From: Streptococcus mitis | Lineage (GTDB): Bacteria > Bacillota > Bacilli > Lactobacillales > Streptococcaceae | Direction of reading: 5' to 3' | Assembly: GCF_002860865.1 (NCBI RefSeq) | Contig: NZ_PKIE01000001.1 | Span: forward strand, 1-64,000 | Length of the DNA stretch: 64,000 bases | Shown: positions 52,239 through 61,591 of the stretch, piece after piece | How positions within the stretch are numbered: the stretch's first letter is position 1 | Layout of the letters: each line of letters begins with the position of its first letter | Notes under the pieces: generated by a model | The model's input: the letters and a program-made list of their open reading frames with translations, nothing else | Told to the model about the DNA's origin: nothing | Database searches by the model: none | Translations under genes and position numbers: made by a program

Positions 52239-55229
52239 ATGATGCAGGTAAAACCAGAACTGGAGATAGAAAAACAACTAATCAACCAACTGGTGACTGG
52301 GGAAAGTCAATGGACTTACAGAGAAGGCCTTAAAACAGAAGAGCAATTATGGGAAAACTTCTTTGAAAAGCTAGCCCAGAACAATGTGGCTCTATTGGCA
52401 GATCATCCCCTGACAGAACAGGAAAAACGCCAGATAAAGAATCAACTGAACTTTGTTAGCTACTATGATGCGACCAAGTGGTTGGTCGGCGAAAATGGCA
52501 TTGCCAAGGTTGAGGTTCAGAGAGAAGATGCTAGTTTGGGGACTATCCGTTTATCTGTCATTTGGCGAGACAATATCGCAGCTGGTAAGTCTAGTTATGA
52601 GGTTGTCAACCAAGTCGAGAGAGATAAGATAAATCCTCAGGATCAAGACCGCAGGCTAGATGTGACCCTCTTGATCAATGGTCTTCCAATGATTCAGATC
52701 GAGCTTAAAAGTCCCCGAGTTGCTTTTTTAGATGCCTTTCATCAAATCAAGAAGTATGACCGCGAAGGCAAGTTCCGTGGCATCTACTCTAGCTTACAGA
52801 TGTTTGTTGTGACCAATAAAGTAGACACACGCTATATTGCTGCAGCTAGGGAAAATAAACTCAACAAGCAATTTCTAACCAAGTGGGTGGATAAAGACAA
52901 CCAACCCATAACGAGCTTGACCAGCTTTGCCCACGAAGTCCTTTCCATACCTCGTGCTCATCAGATGGTCATGCAGTATTCTGTTCTTGATGATAGTAAG
53001 AAGGCTCTTATCCTTCTGCGTCCCTACCAGATCCATGCAATCGAAGCAGTGCAAGAAGCTTCTCGCCAGCAAGCATCAGGATATGTCTGGCACACGACAG
53101 GTTCAGGTAAGACCTTGACCTCCTATAAGGTAGCTCGGAATCTCCTCCAGATTCCATCCATCCAAAAGACGATTTTTGTCGTTGACCGCAGAGACTTGGA
53201 CCAACAGACTACTTCGTCATTTCTCTCCTATGCGACCAATGATGTCATTGATATTGATGAGACGGATAATACCCATGATTTGGTCAAGCGACTAGGAAGT
53301 AATGATAAGCGTGTGGTGGTAACAACTATCCAGAAAATCACCACTATGATGCGTAAGTTTGAGCAAGGTCTTTACCAAAGAGATGCGGACAAAATCAGGG
53401 GCCTCCGAGTGGCCTTTGTCGTGGATGAATGCCACCGTGCCGTAACACCTCAAACACAAAAAGACATTAAGGCCTTTTTTCCACAGTCTCTCTGGTATGG
53501 TTTTACAGGCACACCTATCTTTAAGGAGAATAAACGCCAGCAGGTCGGTGACCTAGCTCAGACCACCCAACAGCAATACGGTGACCGTCTCCATGAGTAT
53601 ACAGTCAAGGAAGCCATCCATGATGGTGCTGTTTTAGGCTTTAAGGTAGATTATCGCAATACCCTCATCACGGATAAGTCTGAAAATGACATACCAGATA
53701 CTGTCTACGAGGATGAGGAGCATATGCTGGAAGTCTTGGATGCCATTATCAATAAATCCCGTCAACAGCTAGGCTTCCAAAAAGGAGTAGGTAAGACCTA
53801 CAATGCCATCCTGACCGTCAAATCCATCCCTCAAGCCCAAGCCTACTACGACCTCCTCAAACTGGTCAAGGCTGGGGAGACGAGAGTCAAGGTATCGGAA
53901 AGGGTCAAGCAGGTTCTTCCTGACTTTCCAAAGGCGACCATCACCTACTCTATTACGGAGAATGAAGAAGAGTCAAGAGCCAATCAAGACCACATGAAGC
54001 AAGTCTTAGAGGACTACAACCAAGAGTTTGATACCCATTTTACCATGGCGGATCTTCGTGGCTTTAATACGGATGTCAATAACCGCCTAGCTCGAAAGCA
54101 GGACAAATACCTCTATCGCAATGAACAGTTGGACTTGGTTATCGTGGTCAATCGTCTCTTAACAGGATTTGATGCCCCTTGTCTGTCAACTCTTTTTATT
54201 GACCGCAAGCCTATGCAACCGCAGGACTTGATTCAGGCTTTTAGCCGAACCAACCGTATTTTTGATAGCAGTAAGACCTACGGTCATATCATCACCTTCC
54301 AAAAGCCTCTAGCCTTTAAGGAAGCAGTAGATAATGCCCTCAAGCTCTACTCAAATGGTGGTGAAAACGAGGTTCTAGCACCGAGTTGGGAAGAGGAAAA
54401 GAGGAACTTTTTACGGAGTTGCAGTGATTTCCAAAATCTCATCACAGATGATCCTGAGGAAGGACTCCAAATCGAGCAAGTCTCTACGCCTGAGTTGAGG
54501 AAACTAGCTAAAACCTATCAAGCCTTTGATAAATACCTAGCCTCTATCCGAGTGTACAAAGAGTATGATGAGGAAGAGCTTTACAGTCAGACAGGACTTG
54601 ATGGAGAAAAGTTGGAAAGGTATCTGGGACTTTATCGAAATGTCCTTGCAGAATTAAAAAGCCGAGTAGAGGATGATGACGATGGTGAACCACTTGATAT
54701 CCACTATGAACTGGAGTCTATCCAAGTGGACGAGATTAACTATGCCTATATCTTGACCTTGATCCAAAGCCTGATTGAACAAGGTCAAAGTCAAGAAAAG
54801 AACCTAAGCGCTCAAGATAGGGAAGCCGTGGATAACTATATTCAGAGTCTTGAGAAGACCAATCCAAATCTTGCACAGATTATCACTGAACTTTGGAGAG
54901 AGGTACAAGAACATCCAGCAAGTTATCGTGGTCAGTCTATCGCAAATATCTTGGATCAGATGATAGAGGCGGTTATCCAGCAACATATTCAAGTCTTTAG
55001 CAAGTGCTGGTATGTCGGGGAGGATGAACTCCGTTACTATGTCGAACACTACCGTAAGGGAGCTAAAAAACAACTAGGAGAAAGCCAGCTGACCAAGAGC
55101 CAGCGTTATCATGACTATAAGCTAGAGGTGGCGGATGCCCTCAATCCTCTCCTCTATAAAAAACAAATCAAGGAAGCCTATACCCAGCTAGTAGAGGAAG
55201 TCATTGAGCCTTTGAGGGTTGGAAGATAG
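52239..55229 (+). CDS. hsdR: Type I restriction enzyme R subunit (HsdR)
   Basis: A 996-residue DNA translocase/nuclease. The N-terminal PD-(D/E)XK nuclease has [19 protein letters not shown] (D141, E155, K157). Helicase domain 1 has Walker A TTGSGKT (286-292) and DECH (396-399), then GFTGTPIF; domain 2 has [12 protein letters not shown] and [11 protein letters not shown] helical C terminus that docks on HsdM/HsdS follows. It has its own promoter. In this window it is followed not by hsdM but by a TM protein gene and an AAA/protease pair, with hsdS further on. Codon use looks chromosomal, unlike the AT-rich cargo behind it. Confidence 0.96.
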   Translation: MMQVKPELEIEKQLINQLVTGESQWTYREGLKTEEQLWENFFEKLAQNNVALLADHPLTEQEKRQIKNQLNFVSYYDATKWLVGENGIAKVEVQREDASLGTIRLSVIWRDNIAAGKSSYEVVNQVERDKINPQDQDRRLDVTLLINGLPMIQIELKSPRVAFLDAFHQIKKYDREGKFRGIYSSLQMFVVTNKVDTRYIAAARENKLNKQFLTKWVDKDNQPITSLTSFAHEVLSIPRAHQMVMQYSVLDDSKKALILLRPYQIHAIEAVQEASRQQASGYVWHTTGSGKTLTSYKVARNLLQIPSIQKTIFVVDRRDLDQQTTSSFLSYATNDVIDIDETDNTHDLVKRLGSNDKRVVVTTIQKITTMMRKFEQGLYQRDADKIRGLRVAFVVDECHRAVTPQTQKDIKAFFPQSLWYGFTGTPIFKENKRQQVGDLAQTTQQQYGDRLHEYTVKEAIHDGAVLGFKVDYRNTLITDKSENDIPDTVYEDEEHMLEVLDAIINKSRQQLGFQKGVGKTYNAILTVKSIPQAQAYYDLLKLVKAGETRVKVSERVKQVLPDFPKATITYSITENEEESRANQDHMKQVLEDYNQEFDTHFTMADLRGFNTDVNNRLARKQDKYLYRNEQLDLVIVVNRLLTGFDAPCLSTLFIDRKPMQPQDLIQAFSRTNRIFDSSKTYGHIITFQKPLAFKEAVDNALKLYSNGGENEVLAPSWEEEKRNFLRSCSDFQNLITDDPEEGLQIEQVSTPELRKLAKTYQAFDKYLASIRVYKEYDEEELYSQTGLDGEKLERYLGLYRNVLAELKSRVEDDDDGEPLDIHYELESIQVDEINYAYILTLIQSLIEQGQSQEKNLSAQDREAVDNYIQSLEKTNPNLAQIITELWREVQEHPASYRGQSIANILDQMIEAVIQQHIQVFSKCWYVGEDELRYYVEHYRKGAKKQLGESQLTKSQRYHDYKLEVADALNPLLYKKQIKEAYTQLVEEVIEPLRVGR

Positions 55230-55250
55230 TAAAACTTTGGAGGAAAAAGT

Positions 55251-55814
55251 ATGAATTGGACTACCATTTTTGCGGGAATCGCAGCATTTGTTTCAATTGT
55301 GAATGTTTTTGTAACTATTAGAAATAATAAGGCTCAAATAGAAGCCCAGATTATCTCAAGTTCTCGTGTTCAGTGGATTAAGGAAGTTAGAGAAATCTAC
55401 TCGAATTTTATTAAATTAAGTACAGAGTTTCATAATGAGTTATTGTTTTTAAGAGTATGTGATAATGAAGAAAATTTTGATAAAAATTTTAATATGTTGA
55501 GAGGAAATTTGTGGTCAAGTTATTATCAATTAATTTCTTATTTCCCCAAAAAAGACAGTGATGGAAGAAACTTTGAGATTGTAAGTATATTTAATGAATT
55601 AGTTAATTTTCTGGAAGAAAAATTAGAGTATTCCTATGGAGATATCACTTTTTCGGAGTTTGTACCAAGTTTTCAGGAATTGCAAAGATATGATGTTCCT
55701 GAACAATATAAAGCTATGCTGAATATAGTTTCTGATGAATTTTCTTGTTATATGAAAGCGGAATGGGTGAAAGCAAAATTAGAGGTGGAGAACCAATTTA
55801 AGTTCTCCAAGTAA
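55251..55814 (+). CDS. Small N-terminally anchored protein in the defence island, function unknown
   Basis: A 187-residue protein with one N-terminal membrane helix (IFAGIAAFVSIVNVFVTI), a short polar hinge and then a predicted helical cytosolic domain starting SSRVQWIKEVREIYSNFIK. Small proteins with one or two TM helices followed by an SR-x-WI-x3-R pattern are common near restriction and other defence genes, but I know of no demonstrated function. It starts 21 bases after hsdR with an SD (ggagg) and ends before a terminator. AT-rich, unlike hsdR. Confidence 0.8.
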   Translation: MNWTTIFAGIAAFVSIVNVFVTIRNNKAQIEAQIISSSRVQWIKEVREIYSNFIKLSTEFHNELLFLRVCDNEENFDKNFNMLRGNLWSSYYQLISYFPKKDSDGRNFEIVSIFNELVNFLEEKLEYSYGDITFSEFVPSFQELQRYDVPEQYKAMLNIVSDEFSCYMKAEWVKAKLEVENQFKFSK

Positions 55815-55815
55815 T

Positions 55816-55861
55816 AAAATAACAGGTGTTGTCTAGTAAAGTACAATGCCTGTTATTTTTG
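55816..55861 (+). terminator. Terminator after the small TM protein gene
   Basis: aaaataacagg (55816-55826) pairs with cctgttatttt (55849-55859) and is followed by Ts. It separates the hsdR transcript from the AAA/protease pair. Confidence 0.85.
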
Positions 55862-55867
55862 TTTATC

Positions 55868-55906
55868 TGTCCCTAAATTGACATTTTTGTCCCATGGTGT
55901 TATACT
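55868..55906 (+). promoter_or_regulatory. Promoter of the AAA/protease pair with flanking direct repeats
   Basis: TTGACA (55878-55883), 17 bases, TATACT (55901-55906). TGTCCC occurs at 55868-55873 and again at 55888-55893, exactly 20 bases apart on either side of the -35 box, a good layout for a repressor or activator site. Confidence 0.75.
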
Positions 55907-55936
55907 TAGTTTAGTATTTAAAATGGAGGTCTAGCA

Positions 55937-56980
55937 ATGAAAAAAAAGCAAGTGATTAACTTAATTAGGTATTTTACAGAGAAGAATGAGTCTGGATTCA
56001 GGACTGAAGCGTATGAAATAGCAAAATCATTTGATAAAAGTGGAGACTATCAGTTAGCTGAATATATAATGGCATTGCTATCAGATGCTAATACTTTTGT
56101 TCCACAAATGAATAAAGAAGATATTGAATCGTTGAGGAAGGTTTCACTGCTGAACTTAGAATCATTGCCTTTGCCAGAACCTATCTCAAAAGATGTGATT
56201 GGGATAGTGAATGCTGTTCGGAGGAATATTGGAGTAAATAAGTTTCTCTTTGAAGGGGCACCAGGGACTGGGAAGACAGAGACAACAAAACAAATAACTC
56301 GCCTATTGGAACGAGAACTTTATATTGTAGATTTTGAAGCAATAGTTGATAGTAAATTAGGACAAACGTCAAAGAATATTGCTTCACTCTTTAAGGAAAT
56401 AAATAGTTTTTCTAAACCTAACAGAGTAGTTATATTGTTTGATGAAATAGATGCTATTGCTTTAAATAGATTAGATACCAATGACTTGAGAGAAATGGGA
56501 AGAGCAACTTCTGCTATATTAAAGGGAATAGACTCACTAAATAATGAGGTTGTTTTAATTGCTACGACTAATCTGTTTGATGTTTTTGATAAAGCTTTAA
56601 TAAGACGTTTTGATGCAGTAATTAATTTTAATAATTATAATCAAGATGATTTATTAGATATTTCAAATATTTTAATGAGTGATATTTTAAAAGATTTTAA
56701 ACAATCTGGGAAAAATAGTAAATTATTGAGAAAGATTATCTCTCTGATGAAACCTATTCCTTATCCAGGTGAACTAAAGAATATTTTAAAGAGTGCAGTA
56801 GCTTTTAGCAGTTTAACTGATAAATACGATTATTTGAGGCGAATCTTTACAAATGCATATAAATCTATAGATGAAGTTTCAATTGAAGAATTAAAAGAGC
56901 TTGGTTTCACAGTACGTGAAATAGAGATTTTGAAAGGTATTTCAAAAAGTCAGGTTTCAAGAGAGTTAAAAGGATGTTAA
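55937..56980 (+). CDS. AAA ATPase, IetA-like, with C-terminal HTH-like segment
   Basis: A 347-residue ATPase with a helical N-terminal part (1-85), a AAA core with Walker A GAPGTGKT (107-114), Walker B VVILFDE (D169/E170), sensor 1 ATTN (N212), arginine finger region LIRRFD (R223/R224), and a lid domain. The last residues TVREIEILKGISKSQVSREL resemble a helix-turn-helix, which is unusual and suggests DNA binding or autoregulation. The gene lies 3 bases before a subtilisin-like protease gene. That pair matches the composition of the IetAS defence/toxin-antitoxin-like system (ATPase plus S8 protease) first seen on Agrobacterium plasmids. Assignment rests on architecture and pairing, not on a search. 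Confidence 0.8.
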   Translation: MKKKQVINLIRYFTEKNESGFRTEAYEIAKSFDKSGDYQLAEYIMALLSDANTFVPQMNKEDIESLRKVSLLNLESLPLPEPISKDVIGIVNAVRRNIGVNKFLFEGAPGTGKTETTKQITRLLERELYIVDFEAIVDSKLGQTSKNIASLFKEINSFSKPNRVVILFDEIDAIALNRLDTNDLREMGRATSAILKGIDSLNNEVVLIATTNLFDVFDKALIRRFDAVINFNNYNQDDLLDISNILMSDILKDFKQSGKNSKLLRKIISLMKPIPYPGELKNILKSAVAFSSLTDKYDYLRRIFTNAYKSIDEVSIEELKELGFTVREIEILKGISKSQVSRELKGC

Positions 56981-56983
56981 AGA

Positions 56984-59209
56984 ATGAATGAATTATTGCA
57001 ATTAAAGGGGCGTTTTGAGCAAAAATCAAGTAGTGGTCGACCAGGTTCTCCAAAGTTGTTGGCTAATCAAATTGTAAGTGAAAAAAAAATATTAAAATTA
57101 AAAAAAGAGCTCGAAGAACTTAAAGAATATTGGTCAAATATCTCATATTTTGAAGGAGCTTTAATTTCAGTAACTTATGTAGATGTTGTTGCAAAAAGTA
57201 GAAGAATGAGAGAACTATTTAAAAAAAATAGTAGAATTCAACCAAATGATTGCGTTGTTGGAGCCAAATTTATTGATAAAACTTCTACAGAGAAGCAACA
57301 TGTTATTACTTATTACGTAGATTTAGATGTTTTGGATGAATCGATTAATACTTTGAATATAGTTGCATCATTACTTATTAAAGATTTCAATGGAGAAATT
57401 TCTACAGAAAAATTAAATTCGATTAGTGACAGGACAGATAATTATGAACCAGGAATAATTGCTAGAACAAAATTTTTACAAGCTATTGTAGACATTAGTT
57501 CGATTGAAAATTTTGCAATACCCAAAAATGAACTTGATGAACTAAGAACATCAATTATTAGTATCTTTGATACCAAAGTACCTACAAGTGAATTATTAAA
57601 GAGGGTTGGTTTAAATGTTCCTGATTACAGAGTGATTGATGAGACAACGATATTATTGACTCCGGATCAGTTAGAAATCTTAAATGAAAAGGCTCCTTAT
57701 CTGATTTCTATGGCTACTACAGATTTATCGAAATTGGATACTCAGAATTTTGAAATTTTTGATAGCGGGCATAGAATGACAATTCCTTCACCTGCAGATG
57801 AACCGGTAGTCGGAGTTATTGATACTATGTTTGATAGTAGTGTTTATTTTTCTGAATGGGTGACATTTCAAGATAAGGTAAATGCCGATATTCCAATTAA
57901 TCCAACTGATTATGAACACGGTACAGCTGTATCTTCGTTAATTGTTGACGGTGCTTCAATTAATCCAGAATTAGATGATGGTTGTGGTCGTTTTAGAGTT
58001 AAACATTTTGGAGTTGCAAGGGGTAGCAAGTTTAGTTCATTTTCTATACTTAAGTCAATTAAAGAAATAGTAGCAGAGAATAGAGATATTAAGGTATGGA
58101 ATTTATCATTAGGGTCAGCATTAGAAATTCAAAAAAATTTCATTTCTCCAGAAGCTGCTTTGTTAGATAAAATACAATATGAATTTGATGTTATATTTGT
58201 GATAGCAGGAACAAATAAAAGAGTGAGTGATAAAGCTAGAATGAAAATAGGGGCACCAGCAGATTCGATAAATTCTCTAGTTGTGAATGCCGTTGATAAG
58301 GATAATAAACCAGCGACATACTCTAGAGAAGGTAAAGTGTTGTCCTTCTTTAATAAACCTGATATTTCTTATTTTGGAGGGGATGGGAAAAACAAAATAA
58401 GAGTTTGTATGCCTACAGGAGAATATTTTGTAGCAGGAACATCTTTTGCAGCACCTTGGATTACTAGAAAAATAGCATATTTAATCCATAAGATAGGGTT
58501 AAGTAGGGAGGTAGCGAAAGCTTTAATTATTGATTCTGCAATATCATGGTCAAAAGCAAATAGTTCTATGAATTTAATCGGGTATGGTGTAGTACCTCAA
58601 AAAATCGAAAATGTGCTTAACTCCCAAGATGATGAGATTAAGTTTGTTATATCTGGAGAATCAATCATGTTTGATACATACAATTATAATCTTCCAGTGC
58701 CTGTTGTTGATGATAAGCACCCTTACATTGCTAAAGCAACGTTGTGTTATTTTCCCAAGTGTTCTAGGAATCAAGGAGTTGATTATACAAATACAGAATT
58801 AGATATTTATTTTGGTAGACTTAATGGACAGAAAATAATTACTGTGAATGATAATAAACAAAATGATAATGTGTCTCTTTCTGAAACAGATGCTAGAGGA
58901 TTGTATAGAAAATGGGATAATATCAAATCAATTATAGAGTACGTTAAACCAAATGGGCGAGCTAAGAAGGCATATGGTGATGGTTTGTGGGGGTTTAGTC
59001 TTAAAACTAAGGAACGACTTAACAATGGTGATGGTAGAGAACTTAGGTTTGGAATAGTTGTAACACTTAAAGAAATGAAAGGGATAAATAGGATTTCTGA
59101 TTTCATTAGTCAATGTTCTATGCGTGGTTGGCTTGTGAATAGAATTGACGTTCAGGAAATGATTGATATTTATAATGTTGCTGAGGGAGAAATTCATTTT
59201 GAAGATTAA
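56984..59209 (+). CDS. Subtilisin-like serine protease (S8), IetS-like
   Basis: A 741-residue cytoplasmic S8 peptidase (no signal peptide). A non-protease N-terminal region of about 270 residues includes a Lys/Glu-rich coiled-coil stretch (31-50). The catalytic triad is Asp280 (VVGVIDTMFD), His312 (EHGTAVSSL) and Ser487 (AGTSFAAPW), with the oxyanion Asn411 in IAGTN. About 200 residues follow the Ser, continuing to a C terminus of unknown fold. With the AAA ATPase 3 bases upstream it forms an IetAS-like operon; the ATPase is expected to control or feed the protease. AT-rich. Confidence 0.82.
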   Translation: MNELLQLKGRFEQKSSSGRPGSPKLLANQIVSEKKILKLKKELEELKEYWSNISYFEGALISVTYVDVVAKSRRMRELFKKNSRIQPNDCVVGAKFIDKTSTEKQHVITYYVDLDVLDESINTLNIVASLLIKDFNGEISTEKLNSISDRTDNYEPGIIARTKFLQAIVDISSIENFAIPKNELDELRTSIISIFDTKVPTSELLKRVGLNVPDYRVIDETTILLTPDQLEILNEKAPYLISMATTDLSKLDTQNFEIFDSGHRMTIPSPADEPVVGVIDTMFDSSVYFSEWVTFQDKVNADIPINPTDYEHGTAVSSLIVDGASINPELDDGCGRFRVKHFGVARGSKFSSFSILKSIKEIVAENRDIKVWNLSLGSALEIQKNFISPEAALLDKIQYEFDVIFVIAGTNKRVSDKARMKIGAPADSINSLVVNAVDKDNKPATYSREGKVLSFFNKPDISYFGGDGKNKIRVCMPTGEYFVAGTSFAAPWITRKIAYLIHKIGLSREVAKALIIDSAISWSKANSSMNLIGYGVVPQKIENVLNSQDDEIKFVISGESIMFDTYNYNLPVPVVDDKHPYIAKATLCYFPKCSRNQGVDYTNTELDIYFGRLNGQKIITVNDNKQNDNVSLSETDARGLYRKWDNIKSIIEYVKPNGRAKKAYGDGLWGFSLKTKERLNNGDGRELRFGIVVTLKEMKGINRISDFISQCSMRGWLVNRIDVQEMIDIYNVAEGEIHFED

Positions 59210-59247
59210 TTTTATTAAAAAAAGCTTGATGAAGGTTAGATAAAAAT

Positions 59248-60336
59248 ATGATAAAGCAAGATATTCCTAAAATAAGATTCTATTCCTATCAAGGTTCTTG
59301 GACAGAAAATAGAATTGCAGATATAGTCAAAATATCTGCTGGTGGTGATGTAGATAAAGTAAAATTGAAGGAAAGTGGAAAATATCCTGTTATTGCAAAT
59401 GCTTTGACAAACAAAGGAATCGTTGGATTTTATGAAGATTATAAAGTGAAAGCTCCTGCAGTGACTGTTACGGGTCGTGGAGATGTTGGATATGCAGTAG
59501 CAAGACATGAAAATTTTACTCCAATTGTTAGACTCTTGACTCTTCAATCGGAAAAAATTGATGTTGATTATCTTGAAAATCAGATTAATTCTATGAGAAT
59601 TTTAAATGAATCTACGGGTGTTCCTCAATTGACAGCTCCACAACTTGGGAACTATAAAGTGTATTATCCTGAAATTGAAGAACAATCCGCCATCGGCTCC
59701 CTATTCCGCACCCTCGACGACCTTCTGGCTAGCTACAAGGACAATCTCGCCAACTACCAATCTCTCAAGGCGACCATGCTCTCTAAGATGTTTCCAAAAG
59801 ATGGACAGACAGTTCCTGAGATTCGTTTGGATGGATTTGAAGGTGAGTGGAAAAGGAAGAATTTGTCAGAGGTTTGTAATATTAATTCTGGTAGAGATTA
59901 TAAACATTTAAAGGATGGGGACATTCCTGTATATGGCACGGGTGGTTACATGCTTTCTGTAAATGATAAATTATCTGATGAGGATGCTATAGGTATTGGA
60001 AGAAAAGGAACTATAGATAAACCATATTTATTATCAGCACCTTTTTGGACTGTAGATACTTTATTTTATGTGACATGTAAAGTAGGCTATGATTTATATT
60101 ATCTTTTCTTAATTTTTCAAAAAGTTCGTTGGAAAAAGTTTGATGAATCTACTGGTGTACCAAGTTTATCAAAGAAAACCATTGAAAAAGTTGTTTCAAA
60201 ATTTCCATCACTTCCTGAACAGCAAGCCATCGGTGCCTATTTCTATAATCTCGATAACCTCATCAATTCTTACCAAGAAAAACTTTCTCAATTGGAAACA
60301 CTCAAAAAGAAACTCTTGCAGGATATGTTTATTTAA
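59248..60336 (+). CDS. hsdS: Type I restriction-modification specificity subunit (HsdS)
   Basis: A 362-residue specificity subunit. It has a first target-recognition domain (about 1-145), a central conserved region EEQSAIGSLFRTLDDLLASY, a second target-recognition domain (about 195-320) and the C-terminal conserved region LPEQQAIGAYFYNLDNLINS. The conserved blocks have a more GC-rich, chromosomal composition, while both recognition domains are AT-rich, as expected of domain swapping. It starts 38 bases after the protease gene. No hsdM or recombinase lies beside it in the window. Confidence 0.95.
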   Translation: MIKQDIPKIRFYSYQGSWTENRIADIVKISAGGDVDKVKLKESGKYPVIANALTNKGIVGFYEDYKVKAPAVTVTGRGDVGYAVARHENFTPIVRLLTLQSEKIDVDYLENQINSMRILNESTGVPQLTAPQLGNYKVYYPEIEEQSAIGSLFRTLDDLLASYKDNLANYQSLKATMLSKMFPKDGQTVPEIRLDGFEGEWKRKNLSEVCNINSGRDYKHLKDGDIPVYGTGGYMLSVNDKLSDEDAIGIGRKGTIDKPYLLSAPFWTVDTLFYVTCKVGYDLYYLFLIFQKVRWKKFDESTGVPSLSKKTIEKVVSKFPSLPEQQAIGAYFYNLDNLINSYQEKLSQLETLKKKLLQDMFI

Positions 60337-60366
60337 TATTTTTTATTTAACTGAAAGGAGCGAATT

Positions 60367-61563
60367 ATGCCAGATACAACTTTTAACCGTGAAAAGAAAA
60401 CAGATAGACCTGTTATTGCGCTATGCTATGATTTTGATAAGACACTTTCTCCAGATGATATGCAGGCTCAAGGATATATCCAAACAGTACAACCAGAAGG
60501 TAGCGATATGATTGGTGATTTCTGGAAGGAATCAAATAGTCGTGCCGCAGCAAACAATATGGATAAAAACCTTGCTTATATGTATACAATGAAGAAAAAA
60601 GCACGTGGGCAAATTGTTTTTACAAAAGAGAAGTTAGCTGAGTATGGATCTCAGGTTGCACTTTTTCCAGGAGTAGAGGATTGGTTTAAACGCATAAGAG
60701 ACTACGGAGCTGATAAAGGAATCATTGTCGAGCATTATATTATATCTTCAGGTTTAAAAGAGATGATAGAAGGAACTTCAATTGCAAAAGAGTTTAAAGA
60801 ATTGTACGCAACTTCTTTCTATTTTGATGATGATGGAGTTGCTGTCTGGCCTGCTCAAGTAGTGAATTATACTAATAAAACACAGTTTCTTTTTCGTATC
60901 TCAAAGGGTGTCCTTGATGTTAATGATGAAGCGGTTAATGATTCTTTCGCACCTGACGAAATCAGAGTTCCATTTCGGAATATGGTTTATCTAGGGGACA
61001 GCGATACGGATATTCCTTGTATGAAATTGGTAAATTCTCAAGGCGGATATTCTATAGGTGTTTTTAATCCAGATGAAAAAGATAAAGTGAAGGCGAAAAA
61101 TAAAGTCTATAAAATGATGAGGGATAATCGTATTTCTTATTTTGCCCCTGCAGATTATTCGGAAGGTAGCGAGCTTGATGAACTTGTGAAATTGATCATT
61201 GATAAAACTGTGTACAACGAAAAATTGTACAAGAAAAAATATATTAATCAGAAGGAAGCTATCGAACAAGAAAAACCAAGAGAAGAACAGGAGAAAATAG
61301 ACTTGATTAACTCTTTGGAAAGTAGTGCTAGTTTCAAAAGTACTCATGCTATTATCGAGAAATTATCAAAATATACTAGTTGGAAACCAGAAGAAATAGA
61401 AGATCTCTTAGAAATTGCAGTGGAAAATACACAGGTATTACATATTTTGAATGACCAAGATATTAAAAAGTTTTACCAGTATATAATTGAACAACTCGGT
61501 AGCAATACTGATGAGTTAATTAGAGACAAAGTTGAAAATATTCAACAAAAATTTGAATCATAA
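60367..61563 (+). CDS. HAD-family phosphatase/hydrolase of the restriction island
   Basis: A 398-residue HAD hydrolase. Nucleophile motif YDFDKTLS (D22, D24), motif II IISSG (S127), motif III Lys (about K171) and motif IV GDSDTD (210-215) are all present, so it should be active. The cap is inserted between motifs I and II. Residues 260-398 form a helical, Glu/Lys-rich C-terminal region not part of the HAD core. It lies 30 bases after hsdS with SD aaaggag and 28 bases before the KAP NTPase gene, so the genes are co-transcribed. HAD proteins of this kind are seen in type I restriction loci; their role is unknown. Confidence 0.85.
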   Translation: MPDTTFNREKKTDRPVIALCYDFDKTLSPDDMQAQGYIQTVQPEGSDMIGDFWKESNSRAAANNMDKNLAYMYTMKKKARGQIVFTKEKLAEYGSQVALFPGVEDWFKRIRDYGADKGIIVEHYIISSGLKEMIEGTSIAKEFKELYATSFYFDDDGVAVWPAQVVNYTNKTQFLFRISKGVLDVNDEAVNDSFAPDEIRVPFRNMVYLGDSDTDIPCMKLVNSQGGYSIGVFNPDEKDKVKAKNKVYKMMRDNRISYFAPADYSEGSELDELVKLIIDKTVYNEKLYKKKYINQKEAIEQEKPREEQEKIDLINSLESSASFKSTHAIIEKLSKYTSWKPEEIEDLLEIAVENTQVLHILNDQDIKKFYQYIIEQLGSNTDELIRDKVENIQQKFES

Positions 61564-61591
61564 ATTGTAGATGAGAAGATTTAGGTGAGAT

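Noticed and set aside
59248..60336. Phase-variable inverting hsdS locus
   Set aside because: No second hsdS copy, inverted repeats or recombinase gene are visible nearby in the window.
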